Below are positions 6,396-7,164 of a DNA stretch of 7,164 nt, one piece after another. Position 1 is the first letter of the stretch; each line of letters begins with the position of its first letter. The translations under genes and the position numbers were made by a program. Below the pieces are notes generated by a model. It saw only the letters and a list, made by a program, of their open reading frames with translations. It was not told the origin of the DNA and did not search any database. Origin of the DNA: Dehalococcoidia bacterium (GTDB lineage Bacteria; Chloroflexota; Dehalococcoidia; GIF9; AB-539-J10); the NCBI GenBank assembly GCA_030612165.1, contig JAUWOK010000052.1, positions 1-7,164 of the forward strand. The letters are read 5' to 3'.

Positions 6396-7164
6396 CCGGG
6401 GCAGGCGGCAACCATGGCGACGATAACTGGAGACGCAGAGGGCACTTCAAACACCTTTCCGCTTCAGCGATTGCAGCCGCTTCTTCCAGCCCAAGCTCTA
6501 TCTCCGCAAAGCTGTTAAGCCTCTGCTCCATGGGAATGGAGGGCACCTTTGCCCGGGAAAGTATAGCAAATTCCACATTGTGCCCCAAACAAGGATCATC
6601 CTCTTCGACATCAACCAAAACTTCATCGATAGACCCTTTACCGCCAAGATACCTGTCCACGGCTTCAGCGGCCTGCCTGCCGGCAGCAATAGCTTCTATA
6701 ACCGACGCAGGCCCACTGACCACATCACCGCCGGCAAAAACACCTTCTCTGCCGGTAGCCAGAGAATCGTCAACTACAAGCGTACTGTTCCTTCTCGTTT
6801 CCAAGCCAAACCCCTGCGGAACTTGCGGCCTCTGCCCGATAGCCGCTATTACATTATCGCACTCCAGAATAAACTCACTGCCCTCTACAGGCTGCGGACG
6901 CCGCCGCCCGCTGGCATCAGGTTCTCCCAGCTCCATGCGGAAACATTCCATCTTTATCACAGCGCCTGCTTTTTTTATCCCCTTCGGGGCAGCCAGAAAC
7001 TGAATGTTTACCCCTTCTTCTATCGCCCCATCAATCTCCTCGGCGTTAGCAGGCATTTCCACCCGCGTGCGGCGATAAAGCATAATAACTTCGGCAGATC
7101 CCAGACGGAGAGCCGTTCGCGCCGCATCGATAGCGGCATTTCCCCCTCCCACTACTGCCACCTT
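6388..7164 (-). CDS. GltD-like NAD(P)H/FAD oxidoreductase, C-terminal part (N-terminus beyond the right edge)
   Basis: Flavoprotein of the glutamate synthase small subunit (GltD) and NfnB type, which moves electrons between NAD(P)H and FAD or iron-sulfur partners. The frame is open to the right edge, so the visible 258 residues are a C-terminal part; the GTG at 7159-7161 is internal. Counting from that codon, GGGNAAIDAARTALRLG (5-21) is the NAD(P)H-binding loop. YRRTRVEMPA (29-38) follows, and its two Arg fit binding of the NADPH 2'-phosphate. NVIAAIGQRP (103-112) and GVFAGGDVVSGPASVIEAI (140-158) close the FAD domain. About 80 further residues end with RCLKC (236-240), a CxxC tail seen in my recollection in GltD-like subunits attached to larger redox enzymes. 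The true partner, such as a hydrogenase, formate dehydrogenase or glutamate synthase, cannot be told from this window. It overlaps the polA 3' end by 8 bp, tail to tail. Confidence 0.88.
   Translation of the reverse strand, partial: KVAVVGGGNAAIDAARTALRLGSAEVIMLYRRTRVEMPANAEEIDGAIEEGVNIQFLAAPKGIKKAGAVIKMECFRMELGEPDASGRRRPQPVEGSEFILECDNVIAAIGQRPQVPQGFGLETRRNSTLVVDDSLATGREGVFAGGDVVSGPASVIEAIAAGRQAAEAVDRYLGGKGSIDEVLVDVEEDDPCLGHNVEFAILSRAKVPSIPMEQRLNSFAEIELGLEEAAAIAEAERCLKCPLRLQLSSPWLPPAPVR

Noticed and set aside
6396..6420. Terminator after polA
   Set aside because: No GC-rich stem with a T run is present, and the region is coding on the other strand.
6530..7003. Plus-strand open frame (157 residues) opposite the GltD-like gene
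   Set aside because: The opposite strand carries FAD and NAD(P)H motifs in this stretch. The plus frame is low complexity (Ser, Ala, Pro) and has no domain.

Overview
The window looks like an ordinary bacterial housekeeping segment. No ORF, repeat or RNA signal in it points to a new system. From left to right, a minus-strand block reads argF > der > plsY > gpsA, with gpsA cut by the left edge. A short divergent promoter region follows, then a full-length plus-strand polA. The right end holds the C-terminal part of a minus-strand GltD-like flavoprotein whose N-terminus lies beyond the window. Coding density is very high: the only gene-free stretches are 85 bp (argF/polA), 39 bp (plsY/gpsA) and 6 bp (der/plsY), so no gap exceeds 300 bp. 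I see no rRNA, tRNA, CRISPR, insertion sequence or integrase.

The organism is a bacterium with a moderate, roughly balanced base composition. The der-plsY-gpsA order, the PlsY motif GSGKTGATN, the proofreading-dead family A polymerase and the GltD-type oxidoreductase with a C-terminal CLxC tail fit an anaerobic lineage. My best guess is Chloroflexota of the Dehalococcoidia type; a Firmicutes-like clostridial relative is the main alternative. This is inference from remembered family features, not from a search, and confidence is low to moderate.

The minus-strand block is probably one operon: argF and der abut, der and plsY are 6 bp apart, and plsY and gpsA are 39 bp apart. GpsA makes sn-glycerol-3-phosphate from dihydroxyacetone phosphate, and PlsY acylates it in the first membrane step of phospholipid synthesis, so the last two genes form a consecutive pathway. 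Der supports assembly of the large ribosomal subunit, and ArgF makes citrulline for arginine. PolA serves repair and Okazaki fragment processing. It converges on the flavoprotein gene with an 8-bp overlap of the 3' ends.

The points worth a second look are residue-level departures in otherwise clear enzymes: Asp for Glu at the PolA sugar (steric gate) position, loss of all proofreading residues in PolA, Pro for Cys in the ArgF ornithine loop, and Trp for Arg in GpsA. Small signals in the argF/polA and plsY/gpsA gaps may bear on expression.
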